Below, one piece after another: positions 43,866 to 53,783 of a DNA stretch of 64,000 nt; within the stretch, counting starts at the first letter, position 1; each line of letters starts with the position of its first letter. A program made the translations under genes and the position numbers. The stretch is from Aspergillus flavus. Taxonomy: Eukaryota; Ascomycota; Eurotiomycetes; Eurotiales; Aspergillaceae. A model generated the notes under the pieces. That model made no database searches. It saw only the letters and a program-made list of their open reading frames with translations, and was not told where the DNA came from. The stretch lies in NCBI RefSeq assembly GCF_009017415.1, contig NC_092408.1, forward strand, positions 868,001 to 932,000, in the 5' to 3' direction.

Positions 43866-46178
43866 ATGCCGCCCTACTCCTCATATCTGGGCGCTTTCAG
43901 CGTCTTTGCTCTTGCTACGTTGGGCGAGTCGCAATCGTCATGGACTTTGGGACAGGGTATTGAAGTCAATTGGCAGTCGAGTTCCCAACAACTGTCAATT
44001 GTACAGGCTAATAAGACTCTCCTCGCTACCGTCCCTGGTCAGAACTTTCTCAGTGCCAGCACCGGGAAAGACCAATGGGTCGGTGCGAATGGCAACTTCA
44101 ACTATACCAGCGTGGATCTCAACCGTTGCCAAGGTCAGAATGTCACTAGGGTCACTCACTCTTCGCGCGAAAATAGCGTCAGTGGTGAGGATGTATCCAT
44201 CCAGGGATACCTGCAAGACTGTGGGGACCAATCCATTGGGTATACTATGAGCTTCTGGGTACCCAAGACCCTTCCGGATCGTGTAGCATTCGACGTCAAT
44301 GTCGAGCCTGGTCACAAGCGCAACGCGCCAATGAACAAGCTGTATGTAACCTTTGGTTCTCATGCATCGGAGGACTTTTACGGTCTAGGTGCTCAGGCAT
44401 CCTTTGCGTCCATGAAGAATCAGACCATCCCCATCTTCTCCCGTGAACAAGGTGTGGGCCGTGGCGATCAGCCCATCACCGCCCTAGAAGACTCCCAGAG
44501 CTGGTTCAGCGGTGGAAACGAATTTACGACTTATACTGCCATCCCTCAATTTATCAGCTCTGCTGCGAGAGTCTTCTACCTTAGGGAAGAAGACACTGCC
44601 TTTTCTGAATTCGACTTCACCAAACCCAACGCTGTGACTGTGAGATACGATGCTCTGACAGTTGGCGGCCATTTTATGCAGGCGGATAATATGCTCAATG
44701 CCATCACCATGCTCACCGACTATGTTGGCAAGATGCCTACCTTGCCCGAGTGGGTCGATAACGGCGCCATCTTGGGTATTCAAGGCGGACAGGAGAAGGT
44801 GGAGCGCATCGTTAAAGAAGGTCTAAAGCAGGATTGCCCTGTTGCGGCAGTGTGGCTTCAAGATTGGTCTGGCACCCACTCTCAAGAAGCACCATACGGC
44901 AACATGCAAATTTCTCGTCTCTGGTGGAATTGGGAATCCGACAGCAAACTGTACCCAACCTGGGCTGAATTCGTGCAGGATCTGCGTGAAGAATATGGCG
45001 TGAAGACCTTGGCCTACATCAACCCATTTGTCGCCAATGTTAGCTCCAAGGCCGATGGTTACCGCCGTAACCTCTTCCTCGAGGCCACCAAGGGTGGATA
45101 TATGGTTCAGAATTCGACCACGAATGGCACCGCTATCATCTCCAGTGGCAAGGGAATCCAGGCTGGTATTTTGGATCTTACTAACCAGAAGACACGCGCA
45201 TGGTTTGCTGATGTCCTCCGCAAACAAGTTTGGAGCGCCAACATCTCCGGTGTCATGTGGGATTTCGGAGAGTACACTCCCATCACCCCAGACACCAAGC
45301 TGGCCAACATCTCTTCTGATGCTTATTTCTACCACAACCAGTACCCCCGTGATTGGGCTATCTTCCAGCGCTCTGTGGCCAAAGAAATGCCCCTGTTCGA
45401 CGAGATGGTCACATTTCACCGTTCTGCCTCGCTGGGCTCTAACCGCCACCTGAACCTGTTCTGGGTCGGAGACCAAACCACTGTCTGGGGCGTCAACGAC
45501 GGCATCAAGTCTGCCGTGACCATCATGGGCCAAATGGGCATTTCTGGCTATGCCCAGAGCCACTCCGACCTCGGTGGCTATACCACCGCCTTCCACCCAC
45601 CTACCGTAGCAAACTCATCCGGCGCCATTGGACGTTCCGCAGAGATCCTCGGACGTTGGGGAGAACTGGCCGCAGTTTCCAGCGCCGTCTTCCGGTCTCA
45701 CGAAGGCAACGTGCCCGAGGTCAACGCCCAGTTCTACACCAATAGCTCCACATATTCCTATTATGCATACAACGCCCGCATGTTCAAGAGTCTCGGCCCC
45801 TACCGCCGTCAGGTTCTGAACAACGAAAGCAAGACCCGCGGCTGGCCTCTCCTGAGAATGCCCGTCCTGTACCACCCGGACGACTCCAAGGCCCGCCAGA
45901 TTAGCTACCAGAGCTTCTACCTCGGCGCTGATCTTTACGTTGCTCCTGTCTTGGACCCCCAAACTACCAAGTTGAATGTGTATCTCCCCGGTACTGACAG
46001 AAACCGCACTTACACCCATGTCTGGTCCGGCCAGACTTACCACGCTGGACAAACAGTGCGTGTTGATGCGCCTTATGGAAAGCCGGCTGTGTTTGTGGTC
46101 AATCATGCGCATAGCCCCGAGCTGAATGTCTTTTTGGACTTTGTTCGGAAGGAGAATGGAACTGTCATTCGTGTTTAG
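43866..46178 (+). CDS. Secreted GH31 alpha-glycosidase, sulfoquinovosidase-like subgroup
   Basis: A single exon of 770 residues with a signal peptide (to about residue 22) and numerous N-glycan sites. The GH31 (beta/alpha)8 barrel is complete. The nucleophile aspartate lies in GVMWDFGEY (D466) and the likely acid/base in FWVGDQ (D536). It differs from classical fungal alpha-glucosidases by VWLQDWSG (329-336) and a following RLWWNW (R351, W354). These are the kind of motifs reported for bacterial YihQ sulfoquinovosidases (a Gln-Asp-Trp, then Arg-x-x-Trp binding the sulfonate). Other GH31 subfamilies could share part of this, so alpha-glucosidase or alpha-xylosidase activity remains possible. 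Neighbours give no pathway hint. Confidence 0.85.
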   Translation: MPPYSSYLGAFSVFALATLGESQSSWTLGQGIEVNWQSSSQQLSIVQANKTLLATVPGQNFLSASTGKDQWVGANGNFNYTSVDLNRCQGQNVTRVTHSSRENSVSGEDVSIQGYLQDCGDQSIGYTMSFWVPKTLPDRVAFDVNVEPGHKRNAPMNKLYVTFGSHASEDFYGLGAQASFASMKNQTIPIFSREQGVGRGDQPITALEDSQSWFSGGNEFTTYTAIPQFISSAARVFYLREEDTAFSEFDFTKPNAVTVRYDALTVGGHFMQADNMLNAITMLTDYVGKMPTLPEWVDNGAILGIQGGQEKVERIVKEGLKQDCPVAAVWLQDWSGTHSQEAPYGNMQISRLWWNWESDSKLYPTWAEFVQDLREEYGVKTLAYINPFVANVSSKADGYRRNLFLEATKGGYMVQNSTTNGTAIISSGKGIQAGILDLTNQKTRAWFADVLRKQVWSANISGVMWDFGEYTPITPDTKLANISSDAYFYHNQYPRDWAIFQRSVAKEMPLFDEMVTFHRSASLGSNRHLNLFWVGDQTTVWGVNDGIKSAVTIMGQMGISGYAQSHSDLGGYTTAFHPPTVANSSGAIGRSAEILGRWGELAAVSSAVFRSHEGNVPEVNAQFYTNSSTYSYYAYNARMFKSLGPYRRQVLNNESKTRGWPLLRMPVLYHPDDSKARQISYQSFYLGADLYVAPVLDPQTTKLNVYLPGTDRNRTYTHVWSGQTYHAGQTVRVDAPYGKPAVFVVNHAHSPELNVFLDFVRKENGTVIRV

Positions 46179-47527
46179 ATAGAGGATACCGTTTACTAGA
46201 CTATTAGAGAGGAATAAAAATCAAATACCCCACCTCTAACGACTCAAATTTCTTGATGCTTTGATTGCTTATAGTTCTCACGGTGCCTGATCTGATTTAC
46301 CTGAACGTAAGCTTATATATGCGAGCGTAGTGCCCGGCCTCAGGCTTAGTATTCTACTCTTTTCTTTTGGCACAGTGGTAAAGCTTTGAAATACGCCATA
46401 AAGTCACCTCTTACAGCCTTGGATGTAAGATAACGCTTCCTGTTATCTCTCAATGCTCAGAGTATTGAGTCGAATTAACGTGAACACACGTGTTCATATT
46501 AGCAGGGGTAAAGTCTAGCTCGCGGACATCTGTCGGCTTTACTCGCCAGTAGTGCTCCTTCGGGTTCTACACATACTATACTTCATACTTCCATCTTATA
46601 AAACAGAAGTACATAAAGAACAAAGTCATTGTAAACAAACTCCAGGATATAATCTCAGTTCGCAAACATTCACAGCAAACCTGTTGCCGCGTATATCAAC
46701 ATATCAACAACCGGTTATTGTGGAGCCGCAGTTACCATTCTTGACTATTTCACACAGCTAATCCAAGTAAGGTGCTTATTCAGAACTTAATCTGAAATCC
46801 CTTGAACGGTAAGGTCACTAGAGAACCAACTAGTAGGGAATAGCTAGCTTCTATTGGATCACGCTTAATTATAACTACAACTCGGCATGAACGATCTGCA
46901 TCTAAGCTTGTACTTGATCTTATTGGTCGTAGTGTGAGCTTTAATATACAGCTTACTTCGTATATGGGACGCCGTTGCACTAGTCAAATTGATCATGCAT
47001 GGATGATAGGCTTATTCACTATCGTCGCTTTTGATATTTTTGAAGTCTTGACCTTGAAGGGCTAAAGTATTCGGGGAACAAGGGGACTGACTTTTACTCC
47101 GTTTTTTATATCATATCATGGTAGCTGAAGTTCGTTCATGGGTTGGTGTACGTTTTAGAGCTCTCCGGTCTGGAGGTGAGGGAATTGGGGAGATTTATTG
47201 GCTATTTCACTTGAAGCAAGCTCTATCGCATCGTCAAGTAGACTTATAAGTTTCCTTCGTTGAAAAGGAAGTGCAAGGTGTTTTTAATAGGTCAATGGTC
47301 CTGTATCAATGTGTTCTAGACAGCTGTTGGGGTAAGATATTCCAGAGGTCGACGAGATGTTCAAGTCTTATATCAGTTTTACTGGGCATTGATTCCGCTA
47401 CATGACACTCTTACGACGAAGGCTCAGAAATTGCTTGAACGTGGTATAATGAAATTAATTAACTGAAATATAACAAGGCATCATGGTACAGTCATAACTT
47501 TTTCCCAAATCCCAATGCACATTACAT
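46179..47527. other. Intergenic region
   Basis: About 1.3 kb between the convergent GH31 and ILV5 genes. Several short frames (46552-46761, 46780-46980) show no similarity. The DNA is AT-rich with no recognisable repeat. Confidence 0.4.
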
Positions 47528-48730
47528 TTACTTCTGGTTCTCGGGGCGGAGGGCACGGACGGCCTTTCCAGCGCGCCAGATCTCGAGATCACGGATGTCC
47601 TGCATCTCCTTCTCGTACTTCTCGCGGTAGTCCTTCTGGGAGTTGTAGTCCAGAGAACGCTGGGTCTCGGTGCCGTCACGCACGCTGTCGTAGAGCTCGT
47701 TGAAGAGGGGCTTGAGGTTGTCCTTGAAGCGGCTGGACCAGTCGATGGCACCACGACGGGCGGTGGTGGAGCAGGCAGCGTACATCCAGTCCATGCCGTT
47801 GGCACCGATCAAGGGGTAGAGAGACTGAGTGGCCTCCTCAACGGTCTCGTTGAAGGCCTCAGAGGGGCTGTGGCCACGCTCACGGAGGACCTCGTACTGG
47901 GCGAGGAACATACCGTGGATACCACCCATCAAGCAACCACGCTCACCGTAGAGATCGGAGTAGACCTCCTTCTCGAAGGTGGTCTCGTAGAGGTAACCGG
48001 AACCGACGGCAACACCCATGGCGATGGCCTTCTCCTTGGCCTGGCCGGTGACATCCTGGTAGACGGCGATGGAGGAGTTGATACCACGGCCCTCACGGAA
48101 GAGAGTGCGGACGGTACGACCGGAGCCCTTGGGGGCAACGAGGATGACGTCAACGTCCTTGGGGACGTCGACCTTGGTGAGCTCCTTGAAGACGGGGGAG
48201 AAACCGTGGGAGAAGTAGAGGGTCTTGCCCTTGGTGATGAGGGGCTTGATGGTGGGCCAGGTCTCACTCTGGGCGGCGTCGGAGAGAAGGTTCATGACGA
48301 TGGTACCCTTCTCGATGGCGGTGTTGACGTCGAAGAGGTTCTTGCCGGGAACCCAGCCGTCCTGGACGGCCTCCTTCCAGGAAGCACCGTCCTTACGGAC
48401 ACCAACAATGACGTTGAGGCCCTGGTCACGGAGGTTCAAACCCTGACCGTGACCCTGGGAACCGTAACCGATAAGAGCCAGAGTGTCATTCTTGAAGTAC
48501 TCCTGGAGCTTCTCACGGGGCCAGTCCTCACGCTCGTAGACGGTCTCCTCGTGACCGGCGAAGGAAATGTTCTTGACACCACGGACGGGAGTAGAGGACA
48601 GAGTCACACGGGGGAGGGCATTGGCAGCAGCCTTAGCCAGAGCGGGACGAGGGAGGGCGGCGGAGACGACGGAGCGAGGAGCGGCAACACGGGCCAGGCG
48701 GAGGGCGCGGGGGAGTCCACGAGCAGCCAT
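47528..48730 (-). CDS. ilv5: Ketol-acid reductoisomerase, mitochondrial
   Basis: A single exon of 400 residues. An Arg/Ala-rich mitochondrial presequence (MAARGLPRALRLARVAAPRS) ends near residue 50. The NADPH-binding domain has the GYGSQGHGQG loop (around residue 90), and the knotted C-terminal domain carries the Mg-binding SDLYGERGCLMGG. The length matches class I fungal Ilv5 (395-400). It converts acetolactate and acetohydroxybutyrate to the dihydroxy acids of valine/leucine and isoleucine synthesis. The codon bias is very strong, as expected for an abundant enzyme; this produces long spurious open frames on the other strand. Upstream are a CCGN4CGG site and a TGAGTCA site that fit branched-chain and general amino-acid control. 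Confidence 0.97.
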   Translation of the reverse strand: MAARGLPRALRLARVAAPRSVVSAALPRPALAKAAANALPRVTLSSTPVRGVKNISFAGHEETVYEREDWPREKLQEYFKNDTLALIGYGSQGHGQGLNLRDQGLNVIVGVRKDGASWKEAVQDGWVPGKNLFDVNTAIEKGTIVMNLLSDAAQSETWPTIKPLITKGKTLYFSHGFSPVFKELTKVDVPKDVDVILVAPKGSGRTVRTLFREGRGINSSIAVYQDVTGQAKEKAIAMGVAVGSGYLYETTFEKEVYSDLYGERGCLMGGIHGMFLAQYEVLRERGHSPSEAFNETVEEATQSLYPLIGANGMDWMYAACSTTARRGAIDWSSRFKDNLKPLFNELYDSVRDGTETQRSLDYNSQKDYREKYEKEMQDIRDLEIWRAGKAVRALRPENQK

Positions 48731-48931
48731 TGTGTATTGATATGGAGGAATTGAGGTGGAGGGAAGGAAGGATGAGGGAAAGAGGGGAGATTGGAATGGA
48801 ATTGACAGAAATAGAGAATGGAGAAGAAGAGAGAAAAGGGAGAGCTGGAGGTGGACGTGACTCGCATTTTAAGCTGGTTGCTGGGGTCGTCCCGGAGGCA
48901 CGTGATCCGGAGTTGCTGCAGACCTCCCCGG

Positions 48932-48941
48932 CCGATGTCGG
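48932..48941. promoter_or_regulatory. Leu3/LeuB-type site (CCGN4CGG)
   Basis: CCGATGTCGG lies about 205 bases upstream of the ilv5 start codon. It fits the everted CCG-N4-CGG half-site arrangement bound by Leu3-family C6 proteins (LeuB in Aspergillus). A near-match (CCGGGGCCGT) occurs at 48999-49008. Confidence 0.5.
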
Positions 48942-49139
48942 ATTGAAAGCTCCGTGATTGGCTGGGAAAGGGACGAGCGGGATTATGTCAGCCCTCAACC
49001 GGGGCCGTTTTTGTCTTGCTCGGGTCTTCCTTGTAGTCATCACTCTATCGTCCGCAACTCGTTTCCGTGGAACGCTGCATTTGGTGTCCCCGAAATCGAA
49101 CAATAGTCTATGACAGAAAGACCCCTGAGACACAAATGG

Positions 49140-49146
49140 TGAGTCA
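49140..49146. promoter_or_regulatory. Gcn4/CpcA-type site (TGAGTCA)
   Basis: A perfect TGA(G/C)TCA element lies about 410 bases upstream of ilv5, between it and the divergent gene at 49534. Gcn4/CpcA uses this sequence in general amino-acid control. Confidence 0.45.
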
Positions 49147-49533
49147 TGGCCTAGATTCTCCGATCTCGAACCTCCAACTTATTTTCTACCCCACGTGGAT
49201 CTTTCAACATGGACTACTTACTCCGTACTCTGCCCAGTGCGGTGAACGAATTACTACCGTCGATGCACTAATCCCAAAACAGACCAACAAACACGATGCC
49301 TCAGGCGTCGGGGCGGTAACTCTCCACAAAACCATCATCAACAAGCCATATCATCAGAAATCGCGACCTTCTCTCTGCTGTTAAACTTTTCCCGCTTGCA
49401 GCTGGTGGTCCCCACTCCTCATCGTGGGCTTTTCATCTGTGTGGGTAATTAAGGGTGATCTGGCAATAGTATTCTCTTTTTATCTTCCTGACTATTCCTT
49501 ATTTTACCCCCCAATTCTCGCTATGTGTTGACC

Positions 49534-52011
49534 ATGACTTACTTATCCCGACTCGGTAATATACCAATCATCCAAACGCGGAAAGCGTTGCTTCTCCTAG
49601 ACTTTCAAAATGACTTTGTGCGACCGTCGGGAGCGCTGCATGTTCCCAACACTGCCGAATTCTTGGAAATCCTCCCCCAGTTGGCGAGCGCTTTCCGTCG
49701 CACTGGCGAAGTGATCTGGGTACGCACGCAATTTGAGTCGTGCCGACCATGGATCGCCCCAGACGAACAGGAATATGTCGTGTTGGCCCCCGAGACGGCT
49801 AACAAACGACCTCGGTCGGATAAACCCCCAGGCCCAACCAGCGTAGATCCTCAAGCTCCCGTGGATGAGGAGGCTTTTCTGTCGAGCGAAACATCAAAAT
49901 GTTGTCGCCCGCAGACGCCAGGCGCACAGTTCCCCGCGCCTATTTTAGCCGCCATTGATGCCGAGTCGGACACCCTGGTAGACAAATCGGACTACTCCGC
50001 CTTGCAAAGCCAAGGTCTAATCCTCTCTCTCCGTACTCGCTTTGTTACGGAATTGTATCTGTGCGGTTCTCTGTGTAACGCGTCGGTGTATGCCACCGCT
50101 CTCGATGCCGTTCGGCACGGCTTCTCCGTCACCCTGATCGAGGATTGCCTCGGTTTCCGCAGCTTTCCCCGCTATGAAGAGGCGATGCGACGCATGGCCG
50201 ACATCTTCGGGGCCAATGGCATTACGACAGAGGAGCTCTATGAGGAGCTCGATTGGCAGGAAACCGACGCCATCGCACGCAAAGGCGGGAACAGACCGGT
50301 TCGGAACGCTACCTCCTCCGGCATCGAAGGGGTCATGGATGATCTTGACGTCAAACCAGCTAAACCAGCCAAACCAGCCAAACCGGCCCGGCTGGAAGAA
50401 CCCGAACCAATCGAGCGAATTCCTCCGCCCCGTGGCCTCGACGTCAGTCCGGGTGAAGACCCTCTGGAAGACCATGACGATATTCTGGCTTCGGTGGCAC
50501 GCACCCGCTACAGTCGGGCGGCGGAAAAGGCGCAGAAGGCACGCGTAAAAGCACGCCGGACGCAGAGAGTAGATTCGAAAACCGAATCCACCTCGCGCAC
50601 CGAAAGTCGACGAAGCACGAAATCCAAACCATCGCGCGACATTCGCAAACCGGGGGATGCGATCGGAGAGGGCGATTCACGTATCGTCTATGATTTGGAA
50701 CTTCCCGCCAATGCTTTTGAACAGATCCGCACGGAGGTAGCCTGGCAGAAAATGTATCACATGTCTGGAGAGGTTCCGCGTCTCGTCGCCGTTCAAGGGC
50801 AGCCACTGTCGGATGGCTCGATCCCCATTTATCGTCACCCTGCCGACGAATCGCCAGCATTGCAGCCTTTCACGGCCACGGTGGACCGAGTACGCATGAT
50901 TGTGGAACGCATCCTACGCCATCCCCTGAACCATGTCCTCATTCAGCTCTACCGTGACGGGCAAGACCGTATCTCAGAACATTCGGACAAGACTCTGGAC
51001 ATCGTCCGTGGATCATCAATCTGCAATGTCAGTCTTGGCGCGCAGCGGGTGATGGTCCTCCGGAGCAAAGCCCAATCCCCAGATGCCGAAGAGGGGGAGT
51101 CCAGTCGAGCAACTCAACGGGTGCCAATGCCTCACGAATCACTGTTCATTTTAGGCGAGAAGACCAATATGCGATGGCTCCACGGCATTCGTCCCGACAA
51201 GCGCGCAGACACAGAGAAGTCCATGGAAGAACGGGCGTACGGGGGCGAGCGAATTTCGCTCACCTTCCGCCACATTGGCACGTTCTTGAACCCCGCTGGC
51301 GACACGATCTGGGGTCAGGGAGCTGTGTCCAAAAGCCAGGATCAGGCTAATGCTGTGATCCACGGCGATCCCGCGGAGACGGAACGGCTCATTCGCGCAT
51401 TCGGTGAAGAAAATCATGCGATTGACTTTAATTGGGATGCCGTCTACGGAGCCGGGTTCGACGTGGTTAACTTTGTCACCGCGTCGGCGAACAAACTAGT
51501 AGCCGGCGAAGATGTTGTGGCCAATCTGCGAGTGTTGGTCTGTCTGAGCGAGCATGGCATGCGATACAATCTGGAGACTCCCAGCAGCAGGAAGGACACA
51601 GGACCCGTGTATGTCGATACGGACGGCACAGAGATTGCCGGGGATATTAACATTCTAACCCACTTGACACGGCGTTCTACGGAGTTGAACCGACCCGGGG
51701 TAGAGCCGTTGGGTGGGGGCGATCGATTCGCGGAGATTGACGAATTCTTAAAGAGCTGGCGTGAGCATCAGAAAGAAGAAAAAGAGGGCCATCTGCGGGC
51801 TTTGGATACATGGGAGCGGGCCCTGGTCGGGAAGTATTATTTGAATGGGCCCACGTTTGGGCTGGACGACTGTGCGCTTTGGCCGGTCTTGAGGGAGATT
51901 GTACAAGCCCGGGGGCCATTCTCAATGAAGGCCTATCGCAATCTGGCCCAGTACTACCAGCGAGTTGAGAACCGTGGTTTTGTCAGAAAAGCGCTGGAGG
52001 AGCTGAGGTAA
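49534..52011 (+). CDS. Isochorismatase-AlkB-GST-like fusion protein
   Basis: A single exon of 825 residues from the ATG at 49534. Domain 1 (about 15-240) is an isochorismatase-like cysteine hydrolase with a visible triad: D23 in LLDFQND, K151 in VDKSD and C181 in CGSLCNAS. A linker with tandem KPA repeats, acidic and very basic segments follows (about 245-385). Domain 2 (about 385-590) is an AlkB-type 2-oxoglutarate/Fe(II) dioxygenase. It has HVLIQLYRDG, the iron ligands H483 and D485 in SEHSDK, H550 in WLHGI, and the 2OG-binding RISLTFR (R573, R579). Domain 3 (about 600-825) ends like a glutathione-S-transferase C-terminal helical domain (NGPTFGLDDCALWPVLREI). AlkB homologues remove alkyl groups from nucleic acids or proteins; the role of the attached hydrolase is unknown. 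Confidence 0.9.
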   Translation: MTYLSRLGNIPIIQTRKALLLLDFQNDFVRPSGALHVPNTAEFLEILPQLASAFRRTGEVIWVRTQFESCRPWIAPDEQEYVVLAPETANKRPRSDKPPGPTSVDPQAPVDEEAFLSSETSKCCRPQTPGAQFPAPILAAIDAESDTLVDKSDYSALQSQGLILSLRTRFVTELYLCGSLCNASVYATALDAVRHGFSVTLIEDCLGFRSFPRYEEAMRRMADIFGANGITTEELYEELDWQETDAIARKGGNRPVRNATSSGIEGVMDDLDVKPAKPAKPAKPARLEEPEPIERIPPPRGLDVSPGEDPLEDHDDILASVARTRYSRAAEKAQKARVKARRTQRVDSKTESTSRTESRRSTKSKPSRDIRKPGDAIGEGDSRIVYDLELPANAFEQIRTEVAWQKMYHMSGEVPRLVAVQGQPLSDGSIPIYRHPADESPALQPFTATVDRVRMIVERILRHPLNHVLIQLYRDGQDRISEHSDKTLDIVRGSSICNVSLGAQRVMVLRSKAQSPDAEEGESSRATQRVPMPHESLFILGEKTNMRWLHGIRPDKRADTEKSMEERAYGGERISLTFRHIGTFLNPAGDTIWGQGAVSKSQDQANAVIHGDPAETERLIRAFGEENHAIDFNWDAVYGAGFDVVNFVTASANKLVAGEDVVANLRVLVCLSEHGMRYNLETPSSRKDTGPVYVDTDGTEIAGDINILTHLTRRSTELNRPGVEPLGGGDRFAEIDEFLKSWREHQKEEKEGHLRALDTWERALVGKYYLNGPTFGLDDCALWPVLREIVQARGPFSMKAYRNLAQYYQRVENRGFVRKALEELR

Positions 52012-52206
52012 TCTTGGTTACACGTTGGTTCAGATCTATTTCACGATACGATGTTATGAAGACCATGGCGTACCTATAATGCCGACGGATCTGGAATCTG
52101 TCATTACCCAAATTGTCATTTGGATGCGTGGGTATCGAGAACTATATACATAATACGCAATAGCATACTCCCTGCCAATGCATCATTTCGCCGCAAGCAT
52201 TGCCAT

Positions 52207-53005
52207 CTACAGACAGTCACCCGGGAAATCCGTACTGGTCAAGACCTCCTTGAGCGCGACATCACTGCAAGCCACTGCTTTCAAGAACGCATCCGCCACG
52301 ACCTGTGCCCCTTCCGGGCTGGTATGGGTGTGATCATTGGGGTAGTAGGAGTTGACTGTGTCAGCCCCTAATGCCTCATACCGGGCGGCCACGTAAGCGC
52401 CGTGGTCCACATAGTCCACCCCTGCCGTCTCGGCCGCCAATTGAGCGTACTCGACAAAGCGCGACGGCGAATAGGAATACTCTCCCGACTCCCAGACATT
52501 GTTCGGAGTCTGGCTGGAGATCAGGACCTTGGCCCCTTTGTCCACGAAGGTCTTGGCCGCGTTCTCCAAGTATGCCGGGAAGGTGAGGACGGTTTCCGCT
52601 TGGCCGTCGTAGGTGGTCTCGCACGTCTCCGAGCCCGTTCCGGGGCAGTCGGTGCGACCGTTGTCGGTGCTCAGCGAGCCGCCGTCGTTGTGTCCGAACT
52701 CGATCACCACGTAGTCCCCTTCTTGCAGGAGGTCGGCGATGGCGTCGAAACGGCCTTCGCGGGTATAGGAGCGGGCGCTACGACCGCCGATTGCTTTGTT
52801 GGAGACGGTGATAGACACGTCGTCGACATACTGTCCCCATCCTACGGTTGTCAGTTTGCATTCCCCACGCGGCGCTGTTCCTGGTCTTCTCACCGTCGGT
52901 GCCAGACCCGCCGCCGCTTGCAGCCATGGTTGAGTCCCCAGCTAGATAGATGGTGGCGCCCAGGACGCTGGGAAGAAGGGACAGGGGGAGAAGGACGGAT
53001 CTCAT
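52207..53005 (-). CDS. Rhamnogalacturonan acetylesterase-like SGNH hydrolase (two exons)
   Basis: Exons 53005-52894 and 52841-52207 join across a 52-bp intron (GTGAGA, CTGAC branch, GTAG) to give 248 residues, the usual size of rhamnogalacturonan acetylesterase. The signal peptide ([17 protein letters not shown]) is followed directly by block I IYLAGDST with the nucleophile serine. GWGQY and [12 protein letters not shown] follow, then block [12 protein letters not shown], and block [12 protein letters not shown] with the catalytic Asp and His. Such enzymes remove acetyl groups from the rhamnogalacturonan backbone of pectin and act outside the cell together with lyases. It is convergent with the gene at 49534. 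Confidence 0.92.
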
Positions 53006-53783
53006 GTTGGAAATAGTGATATTCTGTAATGAAAGAGCAGTACAATGAAGGATCTATGGAACGATCAACTACAAGCTCACGAGCAGCTCCAACCTATTTA
53101 TACCCAAAGCCAAGATCCAAACCCCTGCCACGGAATATCTACATCTAGAAACAACCCCAAACGGGGAAAAGACCCAGGAGTAGAACAGAAGAATAAACCA
53201 AAACAAAAAAAAAAAAAAAAAAAGGATATAGAAAGTCACCCCGATGACCACAACCCCATCTCAGGTACAAGAAGCGTATCAGCCACGGACCGACGGAAGT
53301 TTCAAAGTCTGACCCCAAACACAACACGGAGCAAGCCAAACCCCACACCGTCCCTCCGTCACTGTACATCCTTTCCTCGGGGTCGATCCCCGTCATGCAT
53401 AGATTACCCGCGGTTCTATTTGTGGGAGCAGACGCCCCGTTCCTTCCCCGCATGTTTTATTTGTGGAAAACGTGGAAGCTTACCCGCTCCCGTGAAGGAT
53501 CGTTGCCCTTTTTTCTTTCCCCGTTTGGGGTCGCTGGGTATTCAGGGTCCTTGGTTTGCTAATGGGTGGGTTTTTCCACCAACGGGTTATCGTTCGGGGA
53601 TGTGGATGTTCGGGGTGTTTTGGGCCGAGGGCTGTGGTGTGTACGGGGTGTAGATCGTTTAGGAGTGGAGGTTCGGTATAAGAGTGGGATATGATGTCAA
53701 TCAAGGGATCTATGCATAATACAATACTATCTGGCCCAGTGCAATATACTCCATTATAGAATTTACAGTAGTGTAGATGGTAA
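53006..53783. other. Intergenic region with a poly-A tract
   Basis: Upstream sequence of the acetylesterase. A run of 19 A lies at 53205-53223. The open frame 53045-53653 runs through the poly-A tract and has no similarity, so it is not taken as a gene. Confidence 0.5.

Noticed and set aside
44823..45596. 257-codon antisense frame inside the GH31 gene
   Set aside because: Shadow of the sense coding sequence; no recognisable motif.
47870..48754. Long open frame on the + strand opposite ilv5
   Set aside because: It is the antisense shadow of a highly codon-biased gene; its protein is a low-complexity Gly/Asp/Leu/Val string with no domain.
53045..53653. Open frame containing a long Lys run upstream of the acetylesterase
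   Set aside because: The Lys run is just the 19-A tract, and the remaining sequence has no similarity or splice signals.
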